Source: Gammaproteobacteria bacterium
GTDB lineage: Bacteria; Pseudomonadota; Gammaproteobacteria; Ga0077536
Assembly: GCA_020845935.1 (NCBI GenBank)
Contig: JADLEV010000053.1
Location: forward strand, 1-58,054
DNA: 58,054 bases
Direction: 5' to 3'
Both the position numbers and the translations under genes were made by a program. Below the pieces are notes generated by a model. The model saw only the letters and a list, made by a program, of their open reading frames with translations. It was not told the DNA's origin and did no database searches. Below are positions 1 through 11,100 of the stretch, piece by piece (within the stretch, counting starts at the first letter, position 1; each line of letters starts with the position of its first letter).

Positions 1-80
1 AGCGCGGCCAGGAGGCGTCGCAGTATCGTCATCACTCAATCCACTCTGAACGAGTTCACGTGGGACGTGTTCCGAGATTG

Positions 81-1187
81 CTAGGGCAGCGCGCGCGAGC
101 CGATCTGCCAGTTGCTGTCCTTGCAGATGGCGCACTCATTGCCGACGAAATAGCCGCGGCCGGAGGCACCGGTATCGCCCTGCAGTTGCCACTGCAGCCA
201 TGCGACCGCCACGGCACCATAGGGACCGCCGTTGTCCTGATTGTAGGTGCCGCCATGTCCGACCGACGGATAGGCGCCGTAGAACACCGGGATGTGCGCC
301 GGCAAATCCTGGAAGTCGCGCTTGCCATTGGCGTAGGCGATGTCCGACTCGCCCCCGGTGATAATGATCACCGAGCCCTTGATCTTGCCGTACAGCTCCG
401 GGTCGGCGGCGAACAGACCACTGTTCCAGATGCCGACGGTGGCCACCCTGGGGTCGTGCGATGCGCCGTATGACATCAGGCCGCCACAGGACATGCCCAT
501 CGCCGCGACCCGGCTGACCTCGACCTTGCTGTGAAAGCGACTGGCGGTGTCCTTGGCTTGCGCTTCCAGCCAGTTGATCGCGGCGACGAGGTCGGTGCCA
601 TTCACCATGTTGCCGCCACCGGGACCGCCCGCTCGCGGCCCCCCCGGCGCACCACCCGGTCCACCGGCTCCGGGTCCTGCGGCACGCGCTCCGGGGCCAC
701 CGGGACCGGCGCCGCCGGCCGGCGCCATGCCCGGACCGGGCCCGCCGGCACGCGGCGCGGCCCCTGGCGCACCCCCAGGTGGCGGACCACCGGTACGTCC
801 GCCCGGGCCGTTCGGACCGCCGGCACCGGCACCGGGCGGTCCCGGCGGACCGTCGGCAACGATGACGAATCCGTGCGAGGCGATCTCCGTGAGGTACTCC
901 GGAAACATCGTCCCGTTGTTGGCGCAGCCGCCCTCGCCCCAGACCAGCACCGGATGCTTCTTCTGCGTCAGTTCGCTCGGCCGGTAGATGGTGTGCGTCT
1001 CCAGGCTCGCATCATGTTCGACGACGACCCGGTAGGGTCCGGTCGGTGGATTGCCGGTCTGCGGCAGATCGACCACCGTGATCTTGCTCTGCGCCACGGC
1101 GACCCCGGCGGCGCTGGTGAGGCAACCCGCGACCAGTGCCCAGGTTCGCGAACGACTCCAGCCGCTCCTGCTCGCTGCATTACCCAT
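81..1187 (-). CDS. secreted alpha/beta-hydrolase-like protein with a long Gly/Pro-rich insert
   Basis: 368 aa ORF; signal-peptide-like N-terminus ending VAVAQ; GMSCGG nucleophile-elbow-like motif; GPPGPPGAGAGG... low-complexity insert. Confidence 0.8.
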   Translation of the reverse strand: MGNAASRSGWSRSRTWALVAGCLTSAAGVAVAQSKITVVDLPQTGNPPTGPYRVVVEHDASLETHTIYRPSELTQKKHPVLVWGEGGCANNGTMFPEYLTEIASHGFVIVADGPPGPPGAGAGGPNGPGGRTGGPPPGGAPGAAPRAGGPGPGMAPAGGAGPGGPGARAAGPGAGGPGGAPGGPRAGGPGGGNMVNGTDLVAAINWLEAQAKDTASRFHSKVEVSRVAAMGMSCGGLMSYGASHDPRVATVGIWNSGLFAADPELYGKIKGSVIIITGGESDIAYANGKRDFQDLPAHIPVFYGAYPSVGHGGTYNQDNGGPYGAVAVAWLQWQLQGDTGASGRGYFVGNECAICKDSNWQIGSRALP

Positions 1188-2124
1188 CCTTCGCTCCTCC
1201 TGTCAGCTGGCGCATGACCAGCCATTCATGGAAACGGTCGATCCAGCCATCCACGGGCAGGCCGCGCGGGTTCAGACCAAAGCCCGCGCTGACGCCGTCG
1301 TAGACATGCAGTTCGACCGGCTTGCCGGCAGCCTTCCACTCGCCGAACAATGCGAGGCAGCCGCTGGTGACGTTGAAATGGGTCGCGCCGACCGCGATGA
1401 ACAGCGGCGGCGCATGCGCCGGCACGATGACGTCCTGCAGCGCCGGCCCATACAGCGAAACGATGAAATCGGGCGAAGCCGCGGACTGCGGCGCGAGCGC
1501 CGTGCCGATGGCGACGCCGCCGCCCGCGGAAAAACCCATGATGCCGACCCGCTCCGGATTGATATGCCAGGCGGCTGCGTTGCGCCGCACGAGCGCCAGC
1601 GCCGCCTGAGCGTCGGCGACCGCGAACTGGAGCACCTCGGTCAGCGCGGCATCGTCCGGCGCCGGATTGGCATTGCCCCGGACGATGGTGATTTCCTGGC
1701 GCGGCCCGGCGGCACCGCGTCCGGGCCCGGGACCCGGGAATGCGCCCCCCGGTGCGCCCGGCACGTGTTGCCGTGTCCGGTACTTGAGCACCAGGCCGGC
1801 GATGCCGCGCTCGATCAGCCAGCGCGCGACGGCGATGCCCTCGTGGTCGAAGCCGAGCGCGCGCAGCGCGCCACCCGGGGCGATGACGACGGCGGTGCCG
1901 GTGGCCCTGGCCGGATCCGGCAGGAACACGGTCAGCGTCGGATCGCTGACGTTGGTGATGATGCGACCGCCCCCCGGTGAAGTCGTCACCGCCTCGGGCA
2001 CGGTCCAATGACCGGACCCGGGCGCACCGTCAGGCCACAGGCGGATCTCCGTCGGCTCCTGCGCGACGGCCCCGGCGCCGAGCGCCAGCAGCAGGACCAA
2101 GGCAGCCGATCGCATGGCGGTCAC
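1180..2124 (-). CDS. alpha/beta hydrolase (BD-FAE / acetyl-xylan-esterase-like)
   Basis: 314 aa; signal peptide; PGGALRALGF oxyanion region and GFSAGGG nucleophile elbow; start overlaps the upstream gene's stop. Confidence 0.88.
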   Translation of the reverse strand: MTAMRSAALVLLLALGAGAVAQEPTEIRLWPDGAPGSGHWTVPEAVTTSPGGGRIITNVSDPTLTVFLPDPARATGTAVVIAPGGALRALGFDHEGIAVARWLIERGIAGLVLKYRTRQHVPGAPGGAFPGPGPGRGAAGPRQEITIVRGNANPAPDDAALTEVLQFAVADAQAALALVRRNAAAWHINPERVGIMGFSAGGGVAIGTALAPQSAASPDFIVSLYGPALQDVIVPAHAPPLFIAVGATHFNVTSGCLALFGEWKAAGKPVELHVYDGVSAGFGLNPRGLPVDGWIDRFHEWLVMRQLTGGAKDG

Positions 2125-3008
2125 TCCCCTGCCGCCGCCGGCCTGGCCGGAACGGTGTCGAAGAACTCGAAGATCGCCGGCCAGGCCAGCGGCACCATCG
2201 AGCCGTGATTGCCATCGACCTCGAGATATTTGAAGTCGAAGTCGCCGGCGCGCATGAATTCGACCAGCGCGCGGCTGCCGGCGAGCGAGGGTGCGGCGCC
2301 GGTGCCTTCGGTAATGAAGATCGGCAGGCCGCGGAGGCGATCGAACGGATAATTGTCACGATCGATGAACGGTCCCGACATCGGCGCCACCGCGGCCCAG
2401 CGCTCCGGATAGCGGGCGGCGAGATGCCACACGCCGCCACTGCCCATCGAATGACCGGCGAGGAAGGTGCGCGCCCGATCGGCGCCGTATTCCTCGGTGA
2501 CGATCTCGAGCGCCGTGATCACTTCGAGCTCGCTGAGATTGAGTTCGCGCTGCCGTGCCGGCGTGATCGCGGCGCGCTGGGTCGCTGCCGCGGCCGACTC
2601 GCCGAACACCGCGGGCAGACGCAGCGGATTGCCATAGGCGCCCATCGGCGTGAAGCCGAGCGGTGATACCACGATATAGCCGTGCTGCTCGGCCAGCCGG
2701 CGCAACAGGCCGTCGGCCAGGTCGAGGTAGCTGCGTTCGTTGGCGCCGGCGCCATGCAGGAACAACAGCACCGGCAGCGCCCTGGTGCCGTTCCAGGTGG
2801 TCGGCACGAAAATCCGGTAGGGCATCCGCGCGCCGGTCGGCGCGAAGACATACTCCCGCTGCTGGTCGCCGGTCGGCGGTGCGGCCGCCGCCGGTCGCAG
2901 CGCCAGGGCTGCCGCCGTCATGCCCAGCACGATGCAGGCGCACGCCAGCACCTGCCGGATCATCGATCGTGTCCGCGGTGGCGGTAAACGTCGCGCAATG
3001 ATTGGCAC
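2121..3008 (-). CDS. PHB-depolymerase/feruloyl-esterase-like alpha/beta hydrolase
   Basis: 295 aa; LPVLLFLHGAGANERSY and AGHSMGSGG motifs; signal peptide. Confidence 0.87.
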   Translation of the reverse strand: MPIIARRLPPPRTRSMIRQVLACACIVLGMTAAALALRPAAAAPPTGDQQREYVFAPTGARMPYRIFVPTTWNGTRALPVLLFLHGAGANERSYLDLADGLLRRLAEQHGYIVVSPLGFTPMGAYGNPLRLPAVFGESAAAATQRAAITPARQRELNLSELEVITALEIVTEEYGADRARTFLAGHSMGSGGVWHLAARYPERWAAVAPMSGPFIDRDNYPFDRLRGLPIFITEGTGAAPSLAGSRALVEFMRAGDFDFKYLEVDGNHGSMVPLAWPAIFEFFDTVPARPAAAGE

Positions 3009-3166
3009 GGGGTCTCCCGGGGAAAAGCATCAACCAGTCACTTGCTCGATACGCGAGCACACTCTCACTGGCCGGCCGCTGGGGTTGTTTGCTTTGCGCC
3101 CAGTCTAGCGTCCGGCTCGGGAACGGGCCAAGACTTCGCGGTCTGAAGCGTCAGACGTGCCGCGTC

Positions 3167-4057
3167 TCAGGGCGTCGTGCCGCACAGGCGCGCGAGGTTG
3201 ACGAACTCGCGCACCAGCCGCGAGCCGTTGCCCGCCTTCCAGGCGACGACGATCGAGACCATCGGCGCGGGATCGCAGGCCAGCGGCCGAAAGGTCACTC
3301 CGGCCGGCAGCAGCGCCACCAGCGACTCCGGCAACCGCGCAAAACCAAGCCCCTCTTGCACCAGTTGGATGTGACCGAGCACGTTGTCCGCGTTCGACAC
3401 CGCGTGCATGCGGATGCGGGCCTCGCGGTACAGCGCCGCGGTGGCGTCGTGCAGTGCCGGCGCCAGCGACCGCTCCATCGTGATGCAGGGCAGGTCGTCG
3501 AGGCTCTTGACCGGAATCTTCTTGCGCCGCGCGAGCGCATGATGCGACGGCAGCACGAGCACGATAGGCTCGCGCAGCAGTTCCAGCAGTTCGAGATCGC
3601 CGGCCGCGGTCGGACCGCGCATGAAGGCGACATCGAGCGTGCCGGAGCGGAGGCCGGCCAGCGGCTCGACGGTGTACTTGCTGTGCAGGATCAGCCGCAG
3701 ATCGGGCAGGTGCTTCGCCACCAGCGGACGCAGTGCCGGCAGGATCCTCACATCGGCGGACGGAAAAGTACCGACCGACAGATCACCGGCGCGGCCGTCC
3801 GCCGCCTGCCGCGCCAGGCGCCGGGCATGCTCGACCCGGCCGAGAATGTCCCTGGCCTGATGCAGGAAGATCCGGCCGGCATTGGTCAGCGCGACATGCT
3901 GCCGGCTGCGATCGAGCAACCGGACGCCGACCGATTTTTCGAGCTGGCGGATCTGTTGGCTCAGCGACGGTTGCGCGGTATGCAGTTGGGCAGCGGCGCG
4001 GGTGAAATTCAGCTCTTCCGCGACCGCCACGAAGTATCGAAGATGGCGGAGTTCCAC
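3167..4057 (-). CDS. LysR-family transcriptional regulator
   Basis: C-terminal part of the 808 aa ORF; GTG start giving VELRHLRYFVAVAEELNFTRAAAQLHTAQPSLSQQIRQLE (LysR HTH) plus effector domain. Confidence 0.93.
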   Translation of the reverse strand: MELRHLRYFVAVAEELNFTRAAAQLHTAQPSLSQQIRQLEKSVGVRLLDRSRQHVALTNAGRIFLHQARDILGRVEHARRLARQAADGRAGDLSVGTFPSADVRILPALRPLVAKHLPDLRLILHSKYTVEPLAGLRSGTLDVAFMRGPTAAGDLELLELLREPIVLVLPSHHALARRKKIPVKSLDDLPCITMERSLAPALHDATAALYREARIRMHAVSNADNVLGHIQLVQEGLGFARLPESLVALLPAGVTFRPLACDPAPMVSIVVAWKAGNGSRLVREFVNLARLCGTTP

Positions 4058-4366
4058 GCCGGCAAGGCTAGCAGTCCGGCGGGCGGCGCACCACCTCGGA
4101 CTCGTGCCGGACGCGACGGTACGCAGCAACCATGCTGGCCGGGCTCTGGAACTTCGTCGGCGGCACGTTGAAGACCGACACGGCGCGACCTCCTCGTGTG
4201 CAATGAACTGCGTTTGCCGGCAACAGGAAATGTTTGGCCCTGTCGATGAGTTGCACCAGTCCACGCAGTCGCCGCAGCTGACAAGCTCCGCGAATCGCCG
4301 GACAATCGGCTGGCGCTGATCGCACCGGAAGGAGGTTGCGGTGCGAACGGCGATCACCGCGATCGG

Positions 4367-5005
4367 TTGGAATTCCTTGTGAGGTGGCTCATGTCCCATG
4401 AAACGAACAGGCCCATGCCCGGGCAGATCCGCGGCTCCATGTTGACCTCGGCACGTGCCCTGGTGGCGGGCGCAGCGTTCGCGTTGTCGGCCCTGCTGGC
4501 GCAACCGGTCACCGCGCAGCAGGGCGATGCCGCGCCGCCGCCGCAGCTCGAGTTCGTGTTCGCGCTGCGGGCCGAGGTCGATGCGCCGATCAAGATCGGC
4601 ACCGTCGCCGGCCGCGAGCGGCGCATCGTGCCGATTCTCGGCGGCACCTTCGAAGGGCCGGGCTATGGCGGCGCTGCGCTGCGCGGCCGCGTCGTCCCCG
4701 GCGGTGCGGACTACCAGGAAATCCAGCCGGACGGCTTTTCCCAACTGGAAGCGCGCTACGTGCTGGAGACGGAACAGGGCGAGCTGATCTACGTCGTCAA
4801 TCGGGGCATACGGCATGCACCGCCGGAGGTCATGGCGAAGCTCAATGCGGGGCAGGCGGTCGATCAAGCACAGCTCTACATGCGCGTGGTGCCGACCTTC
4901 GAGACCACCGCGCCACGGCTGCAATGGCTGACGCGGGCGATCTTCATCACCACCGGCGAGCGGCATCCGAACGGTGTGGTGATCCGCTTCTATCGGATCA
5001 ACTGA
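4367..5005 (+). CDS. DUF3237-like exported protein
   Basis: ORF of 212 aa; signal region, then LEFVFALRAEVDAPIKIGTVAGRERRIVPILGGTFEGPGYGG...RGRVVPGGADYQ, typical of DUF3237; the true start may be an internal Met. Confidence 0.8.
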   Translation: MEFLVRWLMSHETNRPMPGQIRGSMLTSARALVAGAAFALSALLAQPVTAQQGDAAPPPQLEFVFALRAEVDAPIKIGTVAGRERRIVPILGGTFEGPGYGGAALRGRVVPGGADYQEIQPDGFSQLEARYVLETEQGELIYVVNRGIRHAPPEVMAKLNAGQAVDQAQLYMRVVPTFETTAPRLQWLTRAIFITTGERHPNGVVIRFYRIN

Positions 5006-5640
5006 AGCACCAGCTCCCGCCAGGCCTGCGGCTTGCCGTAGTACGACTGATGATCGAGCACCCTCGTCGCGGCCGGTGTCGCCAGCACGAAGGTCGGGAA
5101 GCTGTGCGTGCCGTATTGCGCCATCAACCGGCGGGTCGCCGCGATGTGCTCCTCGACCGCGGCGGCGGCGGTCGCGCGCCACGCTTCGAGGAATGGCTCC
5201 CTGGGCAGACCCAGGTCCGTTGCCAGTGATTGCAGCGTCGCGGCGTCGCAGACCCGGCGGCCGTCGAGGTAATGGGCATGCTGAATCGCAAGCAGCATCG
5301 CCAGCCCCTGGCCAGCGAGCTGTTCGGCGATCAGCATCGCCTTGATCGGCACCGAGGAATCGAGCAGTACGTCGCCGCTCGGCAGCAATTCCTGCTGATA
5401 GGCGCGACCGAGCGGCTGGCCGGTCAGCGCCTGCAGGTGCGCATCGGCCGACATGATGAAGTCGTACATCTCGCGGCCGATGACGCGGACATTCGAGCCG
5501 CTGAACAGCCCGCCGCAGTGCCACTGAAGCGCGAGGTTCTCCACATCCAGAATCGCGGTCACCAACGGTGCCGCCCCATAACACCAGCCGCAAAGCGGGT
5601 CGCAGATGTAATGCAGTGTCGCGGTCTTCATCGGGGTCAC
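4990..5640 (-). CDS. DsbA-family (FrnE-like) thioredoxin-fold protein
   Basis: 216 aa; CDPLCGWCYGAAP CxxC motif; 3' end overlaps the convergent DUF3237 gene. Confidence 0.88.
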   Translation of the reverse strand: MTPMKTATLHYICDPLCGWCYGAAPLVTAILDVENLALQWHCGGLFSGSNVRVIGREMYDFIMSADAHLQALTGQPLGRAYQQELLPSGDVLLDSSVPIKAMLIAEQLAGQGLAMLLAIQHAHYLDGRRVCDAATLQSLATDLGLPREPFLEAWRATAAAAVEEHIAATRRLMAQYGTHSFPTFVLATPAATRVLDHQSYYGKPQAWRELVLQLIR

Positions 5641-5730
5641 CCTGTCAGGTCGTTACGCGCGACCTCGGCGGCGAGGATCGCGGCCGTGGCGACGGCACCG
5701 GGTCGATTGAAGCACACCGCAACCGCGATG

Positions 5731-8166
5731 TCAGGTCGATGTCCCGCGGCGTGGGAGATTGGCCTGCCTGTGCCGCACGTATTTCACCAGTTCGATGATG
5801 ACCAGCGGCAGGCAGCCGATACCGAGCAGCGCGGCGCCGTCGGCGAGGGTGAGTGGACCGAGCTGAAAGATGGTCTGCGTCACCGGGAAGTAATGGATCG
5901 CGATCTGCAGCAGCAGGCTCAGCGCGACCACCGCGACCAGATGCCGATTGCCGAACAGGCCCACTTCCCAGCACGGGCGATGCGGGTTACGCGCGGCGAA
6001 GGCGCGCAGCAATTCACCAAACACCAGCGTGGTGAAGGCAAAGTTGCGCGCCTCGACGACGGTATGCGTCCGCAACGCCCAGACGAACACCGCCAGTGCG
6101 ATCGCCGCTTGCAGCGCGCCGGTCGCGATGATGGTCTGCCATTGCGCGCGCCCGAGGATCGCTTCGTGCGGATCGCGCGGCGGCCGGCGCAGCGCGTTCG
6201 TGCTGACCGGATCGGTCACCAGCGCCAGTGCCGGCAGGCCGTCGGTCGCGAGATTGATCCACAACAGCTGCAACGGCAGCAGCGGCAGCGGCAGTCCGGC
6301 CAGCGCGGCGAGCAGCATCACCAGCAGTTCGGCGGCGTTGCCGGAGAGCAGGTACACCAGCGTCTTGCGGATGTTGTCGAAGATGCCGCGCCCCTCCTCG
6401 ACCGCGGCGACGATGGTGGCGTAGTTGTCGTCGGTCAGGACCATGTCGGCGACCTCGCGGGTCACCTCGGTGCCGCCACGGCCCATCGCGATGCCGATGT
6501 GCGCCTCGCGCAAGGCCGGCGCGTCATTGACGCCATCGCCGGTCATCGCGACGACCTCGCCGCGCTGCTTGAGCTCGCGAACGATCGTCAGTTTCTGTTC
6601 CGGCGTCGCGCGGGCGTAAACACGTCCTTCGAACTTTTCGCCCGCAGCGACGATGCCGAGCTCCTGTGCAATGGCCTGCGCGGTCGCCGGTTGATCGCCG
6701 GTGATCATCACCGTCGTGATGCCGGCCGCGCGCGCGCGGGCAACCGCCTCGATCACCTCGGGTCGCGGTGGATCGGCGATGCCGACCAGGCCCAGCAACT
6801 CCAGCTCGCGCTCGTCGTGGCCGTGGCCAAGCGCAATCGCCAGCACGCGCAGGCCACGCGCGGCGAGCGCCTGATTCGCCGCGGCGGCGCCCGCCGGCGC
6901 GGTGCGGCACAGCGGCAGCAGCATTTCCGGTGCGCCCTTGACGTAGAGCCGGCCGTCGCCGCGCAGCACCGACATGCGCTTGCGCGCGGTGGTGAACGGT
7001 TGCACGGCGAGCCGTGGCCGCTCGCGTTCGATATCGGCGCGATGGCTGCCAGGCGCCGCGGCCGCCACCAGCAGCGCAAGTTCGGTCGGATCGCCGATAC
7101 CGGAGCCATCCGCGGCCAATTCGGCATCACAACAGGCGGCCGCGGCATCGAGCAGTCGCGGCGGCGCGGCGCCCCAGGTTTCGCGCACCGCCATCACGCC
7201 GGTCGTCAGCGTGCCGGTCTTGTCGGTGCAGATCACGGTCGCGCAGCCGAGTGTTTCGACCGCCGGCAGTTGCCGCACCAGCGCGTGCCGCGCCGCCATC
7301 CGCTGCACGCCGAGCGCGAGCGCTACGGTGACGATCGCCGGCAGGCCCTCGGGCACGGCCGCGACCGCGAGCGATACCGCGGACAGGAAGACGTCGTAGG
7401 GCGTGACGCCGCGAACGATGCCGAGGCCACCGACCACGGCGACGATGACGAGGCACAGATACAGCAGCGTGCGACCGACCTGCGCCAGCCGCCGCTGCAA
7501 CGGTGTGGTCGTCTCCGGCGTGGTCGCCAGCAGATGCGCGATGCGGCCGAGTTCGGTGGCCATGCCGGTGGCGCTGACTTCGGCGACCCCGGTGCCGGTC
7601 GCGACCGCGGTGCCGAGAAACACCTGGTCGGTGCGCGCCACGAGCGGCGCATCGGCCGGCACCGGCGCGAGCGACTTGTCGACCGGCAGGCTTTCCCCGG
7701 TCAGCGTCGCCTCGTTGACCGCCAGCGCGTGCGCCTCCCGCAGCCGGCCATCGGCGGCAACGATGTCGCCCGCTTCGAGCAACAACACATCACCGGGCAC
7801 GACCTCGCCGGCCGGCACGATCAGCACCTGCCCATCGCGGCGAACCCGCGCCCGCGGCGCGGTCAGCGAGCGCAGGGCCCGCACGGCGTTCTCGGCGCGA
7901 TACTCCTGGTAGAACCCGACGCAGGCATTCAGCACGACGATGGCGCCGATCGCGATCGCATTGACGCGTTCGCCGAGCACGGCGGCGACACCGCCCGCGA
8001 CGATCAGCAGCAACACCACCGGACTCGCGAACTGTCGCAACAGCAGCACCCGCGGTGACGTGCCGCGCTCGCGGCGGATCTCGTTCGGGCCAAAGGCGGC
8101 GAGCCGCCGCGCCGCTTCGTCGCGGCCGAGACCGGCCAAGGCAGTGCGCTCGGCCACGGTCGTCAT
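5731..8166 (-). CDS. cation-transporting P-type ATPase (Ca2+-ATPase-like, P2-type)
   Basis: 811 aa; [51 protein letters not shown]. Confidence 0.95.
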   Translation of the reverse strand: MTTVAERTALAGLGRDEAARRLAAFGPNEIRRERGTSPRVLLLRQFASPVVLLLIVAGGVAAVLGERVNAIAIGAIVVLNACVGFYQEYRAENAVRALRSLTAPRARVRRDGQVLIVPAGEVVPGDVLLLEAGDIVAADGRLREAHALAVNEATLTGESLPVDKSLAPVPADAPLVARTDQVFLGTAVATGTGVAEVSATGMATELGRIAHLLATTPETTTPLQRRLAQVGRTLLYLCLVIVAVVGGLGIVRGVTPYDVFLSAVSLAVAAVPEGLPAIVTVALALGVQRMAARHALVRQLPAVETLGCATVICTDKTGTLTTGVMAVRETWGAAPPRLLDAAAACCDAELAADGSGIGDPTELALLVAAAAPGSHRADIERERPRLAVQPFTTARKRMSVLRGDGRLYVKGAPEMLLPLCRTAPAGAAAANQALAARGLRVLAIALGHGHDERELELLGLVGIADPPRPEVIEAVARARAAGITTVMITGDQPATAQAIAQELGIVAAGEKFEGRVYARATPEQKLTIVRELKQRGEVVAMTGDGVNDAPALREAHIGIAMGRGGTEVTREVADMVLTDDNYATIVAAVEEGRGIFDNIRKTLVYLLSGNAAELLVMLLAALAGLPLPLLPLQLLWINLATDGLPALALVTDPVSTNALRRPPRDPHEAILGRAQWQTIIATGALQAAIALAVFVWALRTHTVVEARNFAFTTLVFGELLRAFAARNPHRPCWEVGLFGNRHLVAVVALSLLLQIAIHYFPVTQTIFQLGPLTLADGAALLGIGCLPLVIIELVKYVRHRQANLPRRGTST

Positions 8167-11100
8167 GGCGCGGCGGCAGGGCGCGCGAGCTGGCGGCGCC
8201 GCCAGATCAGGTATTGCGGCGGCAGCAGCAGCAGCGTCGCCAGCGCCGCCAGCGCGATGCCGCCGACCAGCGGCGCCGCGAAGTGCGCGAACAGGTCAGC
8301 CCCGGTCGCGGGATTGCGCAACAGCGGCCAGAGGCCGAGGACGATGATGAGTGCGCTCGCCAGCACCGGCCGCAACGAGGCCGTGCAACCACTCGCCACC
8401 GCTGCGGAGATCTCGGCCAGCGTGCGGGCGCCGGCGCAGGCGCGATCGAGCTGCACGATCGCCTTCATGCCGAGCAGCAGCGCGCAGCCGGTCGCGGCGA
8501 CGCCACCGAACAACACCGGGACCGAGACATGCTGGCCGAGCAGCGCGAGCAACCAGAGGCCGCCGCACCACGAGCCCAGCAGCGGCGGCGCGAGCAGCAA
8601 CAGCCGCGCCGGCGAACCGAGCGCCAGCAACACCAGCCCCAGCATCAGCGCCGCGGCCGGCAACGTGGCGAACCCGAGCCGGGCGGCCTGGGCCGCCAGC
8701 AGTTCCTGCTGTCCGGTCCATTCCAGCCGATACTCCGGCGGCAGCGTCAGTTGCGCTGCGACCAGCTTCCGGGCGGCGGCGACCCAGCGCAGCGGATCGC
8801 GCCGCGGGCTATCGAGATCGACCCACACATATCCGACCGGCACGCCGTTCTCGCTGCGCAGCAGCGGCGGGCCGCTGGCGATGCGCACCTGTGCCAGCGT
8901 CGCCAGTGGCACGGTCGGCGCAACCGGCCGGAACGCATCGGCGGGATCGAATTGTCGCGGGCGTTCCCCGGCCGGCACCGAGACCAACAGCCGGCGCAGC
9001 GTTTCCGGATCAGCGCGGTAGTCCGCGGCGAAACCGAGGTTGACCGCGTAGCGGGCGCGGCCGTCGAACACGGTTGCGACCGGCATGCCGCCGACCGCGG
9101 TCTCGGCCACGTCGAGTACGTCCCGCACGGTCAGGCCGTAGCGGCCGAGGGCGTCGCGATCCGGCGTGATGTCGATGTACTCGCGGCCGCTGTGCCGTTC
9201 CGCGAAGGTGCCGCGGGTGCCCGGCACCGCGCGCAGCACTTCCTCCAGCACGAGCGACAGGCGCTCGATGGTGGCGATGTCCGGACCGAACACCTTGACC
9301 CCGATCGGCGTGCGCATATCGCCGAGCGAACGATCCTGGCCGGCGCGCAGCGGGGTCGTGATGGCGAAGCGATAACCGGGCAGCCGCAACGCCGCCGCCA
9401 GATCGCGCATCAGTTCGGCGGGCAGGCGCGGCCGGCGTTCGGGCCAGAACTCGCGCAGCAGCGGCCTGAACGCTTCCGGCAGCCAGCCGCTGTACCAGCG
9501 CGGCAGGTCCTGCAGCGGCCATTCGCGGCGCGGCCGCAGCGTCACGATGGTTTCGCCGCGATCGAACTGCGCCGAATCGATCATGCCGTCGATGCCGGCC
9601 CGGGCATGGACTGCGGCGACTTCCGGGAAACCCTTGATCACCCGGTTCTGCGCGGCGAGCGCGCGCCGCGTCTCGTCAACCGAAATGCCGGGCAGCGTCG
9701 TCGGCAGAATCAGCAGCGCGCCCTCGGCGAAGGTCGGCAGCAGTTCGGTGCCGAGCCGCCGCGCCACCGGCACCGTCAGCAGCGGCAGCGCCAGCAGCAG
9801 CGCCACGGCCAGGCGCGGCCGCGGCAGCAGGCCCCGCACCAGCGGCAGATAGCCACGGCCGAACCAGCGCAGGATCGGATTCTCGGCATCGACGAGCACG
9901 CGACCGCTCAGCGTCCAATGCAGCAGCGCCGGCGCGACGACCACCAGCCCGAGCGCGGCGAGCAGCAACGGCACGAAGCCCTGCCAGGCGAGCGGCGCGA
10001 ACAACCGGCCGGCGGCGCCGCCCAGCGCGAGCAGCGGCAGGAACCCGACCGCGACCAGCAACAGCGCCAGGGTCAGCGACGATGCCAGCTCGCGGCATGC
10101 GGCGAGCAGCATCTTCTGCCGATGCGGATTGAGACTTTCCCGGGCAAGCCGCGCGTAGGCGCCTTCGACCTGGATCAACGCGGCGACGGTGAGCGTCGCG
10201 AAGGCAATCGTGCATCCGCCGAACGTCACCAGATTCAGCGGCATGCCGAGCGCGTGACAGAGCGACAACGCGAGCGCCAGCGGCACCGCGGTCAACAGCA
10301 GCACCGCCACGGCCGCGCCGACATGCAGGAACAGCACCACGCTGGCGAGGGCGACGATCGCGATCTGCCGAACAAGCACCGCGCGCAGCGTGGCGCGGGA
10401 TTCGCGCAGCGGCGCGGCGCGATCGTAGGTCGGCACCAGCCGCACCGTGCCCGGCAACGCCAGCGTCGCGATGCGGCGCTGCAAGGCCTGACTGACATCG
10501 GGCGCCAGCGCCCCGGCACGCATCGTGACGATGCCGCCGACCGCGTCCCCCTCGCCGTCCAGATCGGCCGCGGTGCGGCGGCGGTTCGGCGCGAGCCGCA
10601 CGCTGGCGACATCGCCGAGCCGAATCGGGGTCCCGTCGGCATTGACCGTGACCACGCCGTCCTCGAGGTCGGCGGGCGTCCGCGCCTGACCGCGACCGCG
10701 CAACACGAACTCGCGGCCGGCGAGTTCCAGCAGGCGCGTACCGGCTTCGGCATTGGCGTCGCGCACCGCGCGCGCGACATCCCCGAGCGACAGGCCGAGC
10801 GCCGCCAGCCGGTTCGGATCAAGCTGCACCAGATACTGCTGCTCGACGCCGCCGATCGATGCGACCTCGGCGACGCCCGGCACCGCCAGCAGCGCCGGCC
10901 GTATCGTCGTCTCCTGCAGGCCGCGCAATTGGGCCGCGTCATAGCGGCCGCCCCGATCCTCCAGCACGTATTGCAGGATCGGGCCCGCACCGTGCGTCTC
11001 GGGCGCCATCGCCGGCACGACCCCTTCGGGCAGACGATGCGTCGCTTCGCGCAACAACTGCTCGATGCCGGCGCGCGCTTCCGGTGCATCGGCATCGTCG

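Noticed and set aside
4058-5593. N-terminal 500 aa extension of the LysR ORF
   Set aside because: Runs antisense to DUF3237 and out of frame over the DsbA gene; the LysR HTH starts cleanly at GTG 4057.
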